The notes under the pieces: model-generated
Databases searched by the model: none
Told to the model about the DNA's origin: nothing
Seen by the model: the letters and a program-made list of their open reading frames with translations, nothing else
Shown here: in pieces, positions 61,386 through 64,000 of the stretch
Numbering within the stretch: position 1 is the first letter of the stretch
How the letters are laid out: each line of letters begins with the position of its first letter
Made by a program: the position numbers and the translations under genes
NCBI RefSeq assembly: GCF_007362775.1
Contig: NZ_CP041692.1
Span: 620,001 to 684,000, forward strand
Direction of reading: 5' to 3'
Source: Microlunatus elymi
GTDB taxonomy: Bacteria; Actinomycetota; Actinomycetes; Propionibacteriales; Propionibacteriaceae
DNA: 64,000 nt

Positions 61386-61429
61386 CTACGGATCAGAAGG
61401 TTGGGGGTTCGAATCCCTCCGGGCGCGCC
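61386..61429 (+). repeat. Right attachment core (attR) of element 2
   Basis: A 44-bp exact copy of the tRNA-Arg 3' half (31977-32020). The base after it is G instead of the A of CCA, and the base before it also differs, so the limits of the repeat are sharp. Confidence 0.95.
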
Positions 61430-61535
61430 GAACTCCGCCTGCGGCGTCTTTCCCGCACTTACGACTCTCTGCTGCTCTACGGTGGGAGCGCCGCGCACAG
61501 CTGCAGACTGGTCGTCTGCCGACCTGGAGCATCCC

Positions 61536-62141
61536 GTGAATAACCACGACAGCCAACTCGTCACCGAATTCAGCATCCGGCTGCCGGGTTGGCTGCGTAC
61601 GGAGTTGGCGAGGCTGCCGGGCCACATCGCTGATCGCGACGACCGGATCCGGATCGTGAACGAGCTGGCCGGCCGGAATATTGCCGAGGGGACGGGCGGT
61701 CCGTTCGCAGCCTTGGTGGTCGAGCGGGACAGCGGCAAGCTGCTCTCGGCCGCGGTGAATCTGGTGCCGGAAGTTGATCTTGCTCTGGCCCACGCCGAGA
61801 TGATCGCACTGAGCCTGGCCCAGGCTCATATCGGTTCCTGGAATCTCGGCGCAGATCCGGCGCGAGCTCACAGCCTGGTGATCAACGCCCAACCGTGCGC
61901 CATGTGCCTCGGCGCGTTGATCTGGTCCGGCATCGGCGAACTGGAGTTCGCCGCCTCGGGGGCGGACGTCGAACGCATCACCGGCTTCGACGAAGGGCCG
62001 GTTCCGCCGGACTGGCGGGAGCAGCTCGAGAGCCGCGGGATCGCTGTGCACGCAGGGAGATCGGCGGCCGAGGCGCTCGTTGTGCTGCAGGACTTCCGGG
62101 CCCGAGTGGCCGAGGGCAGCGCCACTCTCTACAACGGTTGA
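61536..62141 (+). CDS. Cytidine/deoxycytidylate-deaminase family protein
   Basis: A 201-residue zinc deaminase starting at GTG, with GGAG 7 nt upstream. Zinc ligands and the catalytic acid are His86 and Glu88 (LAHAEMIAL) and Cys121/Cys124 (QPCAMCLGAL). The layout fits guanine- or nucleoside-type deaminases rather than tRNA deaminases because of the longer C-terminus. GCAGAC/GTCTGC (61503-61519) is a possible operator upstream. It is the first chromosomal gene after element 2, in the position just downstream of tRNA-Arg before integration. Confidence 0.88.
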   Translation: MNNHDSQLVTEFSIRLPGWLRTELARLPGHIADRDDRIRIVNELAGRNIAEGTGGPFAALVVERDSGKLLSAAVNLVPEVDLALAHAEMIALSLAQAHIGSWNLGADPARAHSLVINAQPCAMCLGALIWSGIGELEFAASGADVERITGFDEGPVPPDWREQLESRGIAVHAGRSAAEALVVLQDFRARVAEGSATLYNG

Positions 62142-62295
62142 CGGCCTCGGCGCTCCGGTTGCTGGTGCGAACCTGAGCCGGCCTCTGAGGGGCGTTTGAG
62201 AGAAGGTCGATCGTCGTTACCGCATTCCCGGCCGCTCGTGAACGCTCAGCACTGTCGGCTCGCAACGGCAGCTCGCAACGGCAGGGGGAGCAACG

Positions 62296-63879
62296 GTGTC
62301 TGCAACGGCGTCCGCACCGGGATCGGTGCCGCGTCTCGAATCGCCCCCTCGCGCACGGCGCGGCCTCGGACTGCCGGCGACCGCCGCGGCGATCTTCGTG
62401 GTGACCGTCGCGGCCAGACTGGTCCCGATGCTGCGCGGCGGCGGGTTGAGCGGCTACGGCTCGTACGACGACTCGGTCTACTTCGCCGCCTCGCTCGGCT
62501 GGGTGCACGGCCGCTGGCCCTATCGCGACTTCCTGCTCGTGCACCCGCCCGGCATCGTGGTCGCGCTGTCGCCCTTCGCCGAACTGAGTCGGTGGGTCGG
62601 TGACGCCAACGGGGTTGCTGCGGGCCGGCTGGCCTGGAACGTGATGGGCGGGCTGACCGCGGTCGGCATCGTGTTGTTGGTCTGGCGGCTCAGCCGGGCC
62701 GGCGCCGTGGTGGCCGGGCTGTTCTACGCGCTGCTGTGGCCGGCGGCCATGGTCGAGCGGCTGACCGATCTGGAGGGTCCGCAGAATTTCCTGCTGATCA
62801 TCGCCTTGCTGCTGCTTCGACCCTTCGGCCCGGAGCGTCGTACACGAAGATCGGCGCAGGTCGCTGCCCTCGCCGCAGGGGCTGCCATGGGCTTGGCCTG
62901 GAGCGTGAAGATCTGGTGGGCCGCGCCGCTCCTGGTGCTGGCGGTCTGGCTCGCGTTCGGGCCACGACGGCGGCAGCTCGGCTGGTTCCTGATCGGTGTC
63001 GCGGCCGCACTGGCGGCGGTGTGCCTGCCCTTCTTCCTGACCGCCCCGCGGCAGATGTGGCGGGACGTGATCAGTGATCAACTCAACCGACCACGGCACA
63101 ACTTGTGGCTGCCCAGACTGACCGACATCACCGGCACCACCCGGCTGCTGCACGGATCGCAGCGGCCAGAGGGTTTGATCTTGGTCGGGCTGATGGTGTT
63201 GATCATCATCCTGCTGTCCTGGCGGCGGCCGGGGGCGCGGATGATCTCCCTGCTCTACCAGACCATGCTTGCGGTGTTGATCATCTCGCCGCCGGTCTTC
63301 GTACACTACGGATCCTTCGTCGCCGTGCCGTTGGGGATCTTGATCGGAGTAGCCACCGGGGAGTTGCTCGGCCTGGCACGACGCATACCGTTGACGATCC
63401 TGCGGGTGGCCGGAACGACCGTCGTTGCCGTTGGCATCGCCGCCACGTTGGTGATCATGGCCGTGCCGATGGCCAGAGCGAAGGCGAACCAGCCGGTGGC
63501 GACCGGCCGGCTTGCCGCAGAGGTGGCCCGGATGCCGGGCTGCGTCTCGTACGATCAACCGTCGCAGGCGATCTCACTGAACGTCGTCACTCGTGATCTT
63601 GAACGCGGCTGTCCGATGATCGCCGATCTCGGCGCGACCAGCCACTGGACGAAGTTGAAGGCAACCTCGGACGGCTGCCTGACGCATTCGGAGAAGATCG
63701 CGCTGGACTACCTGCGGAGCGCCTCGGCCAGCCTGCTCTGGCGCTATCCGCCCGGGCACGGAAAGCACGCAGCGATCCACATCATCGGCGGTTGGAAGCT
63801 GCTGGCGCGCCAGCATCGACTCCGGCTGGTCGTCCCCGAACACCTGCCCGGCAGGGCCGAGCAGTGCGGCGCAGGCTGA
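62296..63879 (+). CDS. Polytopic membrane glycosyltransferase (GT39/ArnT-like)
   Basis: 527 residues with about ten membrane segments. Between the first two helices lies an acidic loop motif (GSYDDSVYFAASLGWVHGRW, then PYRDFLLVHPPG), typical of GT-C enzymes that use a polyprenyl-phosphate sugar. GGGGGAG stands 6 nt before the GTG start. The soluble C-terminal domain contains CVSYDQPSQAI and several cysteines. Acceptor and sugar are unknown. Only 121 bp remain after it in the window, with no gene. Confidence 0.78.
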   Translation: MSATASAPGSVPRLESPPRARRGLGLPATAAAIFVVTVAARLVPMLRGGGLSGYGSYDDSVYFAASLGWVHGRWPYRDFLLVHPPGIVVALSPFAELSRWVGDANGVAAGRLAWNVMGGLTAVGIVLLVWRLSRAGAVVAGLFYALLWPAAMVERLTDLEGPQNFLLIIALLLLRPFGPERRTRRSAQVAALAAGAAMGLAWSVKIWWAAPLLVLAVWLAFGPRRRQLGWFLIGVAAALAAVCLPFFLTAPRQMWRDVISDQLNRPRHNLWLPRLTDITGTTRLLHGSQRPEGLILVGLMVLIIILLSWRRPGARMISLLYQTMLAVLIISPPVFVHYGSFVAVPLGILIGVATGELLGLARRIPLTILRVAGTTVVAVGIAATLVIMAVPMARAKANQPVATGRLAAEVARMPGCVSYDQPSQAISLNVVTRDLERGCPMIADLGATSHWTKLKATSDGCLTHSEKIALDYLRSASASLLWRYPPGHGKHAAIHIIGGWKLLARQHRLRLVVPEHLPGRAEQCGAG

Positions 63880-64000
63880 TCTTGGTCGCGAGTCTTGACC
63901 CTTCCTGAGCCGCATCCGGCGACTGTTGCCTGATCTTGACCTCGCCGCGATCGGATTGCGATCGGTTTGGTCCGTCGCTCGATTAGTTTGATCGAGCAAT

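Larger units (their letters stand above)
31977..61429. mobile_element. Element 2: 29.5-kb integrative conjugative element at tRNA-Arg
   Basis: It is bounded by a perfect 44-bp direct repeat of the tRNA-Arg 3' half (31977-32020 and 61386-61429). It holds an AICE backbone (int, xis, rep, traB, Xre, cutA), a type IV secretion-like operon (52852-60864), and cargo of a polymorphic toxin, nested insertion sequences and a three-gene cassette. Defects are visible in rep and the peptidase gene. Confidence 0.93.

Noticed and set aside
60857-61738. Minus-strand open frame of 293 codons crossing the right attachment site
   Set aside because: It runs through the tRNA repeat and antisense to the deaminase gene, has no ribosome site and resembles no protein; it reflects high-GC open frames.
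63880-64000. Gene or RNA at the right edge of the window
   Set aside because: Only 121 bp remain, with no ribosome site, tRNA fold or clear hairpin; the minus-strand frame here is antisense to the membrane protein.

Overview
The window comes from a high-GC Gram-positive chromosome. GTP-dependent PEP carboxykinase, AP2-type integrases, RepSA/TraB-type integrative elements and strong GGAGG ribosome sites all point to an actinobacterium. A Propionibacteriaceae host such as Microlunatus would fit, but that is an impression and not a computed assignment. Two independent integrative conjugative elements of the actinomycete (AICE) type sit about 8 kb apart, each at a tRNA gene, separated and followed by ordinary housekeeping genes.

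Element 1 (before position 1 to about 24179). The backbone is integrase, excisionase, RepSA-like initiator, FtsK/TraB-like translocase and three small genes on the minus strand, then a CutA-like protein and a Xre regulator on the plus strand. The right end carries a displaced 3' fragment of a tRNA-Ser gene; the intact tRNA should lie just left of the window. The cargo (7.4-20.3 kb) is a tightly coupled operon that looks like an undescribed peptide natural-product (RiPP-like) locus. It contains two ABC exporter half-transporters, a 46-residue acidic peptide gene missed by ordinary gene calling, a DUF1152 protein, a caspase-fold (CHAT-like) protease with a zinc ribbon, a short HisG-like phosphoribosyltransferase, a nucleotidyltransferase, an FkbM methyltransferase and a GMC-type oxidoreductase. 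Two glycosyltransferases and a Nudix hydrolase flank it. An IS481-like element and a VapBC45-like toxin-antitoxin pair follow.

Chromosome between the elements (24.2-31.9 kb): a TetR regulator with a visible operator, a divergent rifampin-phosphotransferase-like dikinase, pckG, a 51-bp minisatellite, a small membrane protein, a PiT phosphate transporter and tRNA-Arg(ACG).

Element 2 (31977-61429) is bounded by a perfect 44-bp direct repeat of the tRNA-Arg 3' end. It has the same int-xis-rep-traB backbone, but its rep carries a frameshift. It also has a complete-looking type IV secretion-like operon (small pilin-like protein, PrgI, VirB4, VirB6/TrbL, VirB8-like, M23 peptidase), the peptidase being interrupted by an in-frame TAA. 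Cargo includes Xre-CutA-VOC genes, a 2209-residue secreted RHS polymorphic toxin with a probable immunity gene, an ISL3 element split by a nested IS21 element, and a three-gene cassette of unknown function containing a TIGR04255 protein.

Chromosome after element 2: a CDA-family deaminase and a membrane glycosyltransferase. All identifications are by eye from translated sequence; no database search was run.
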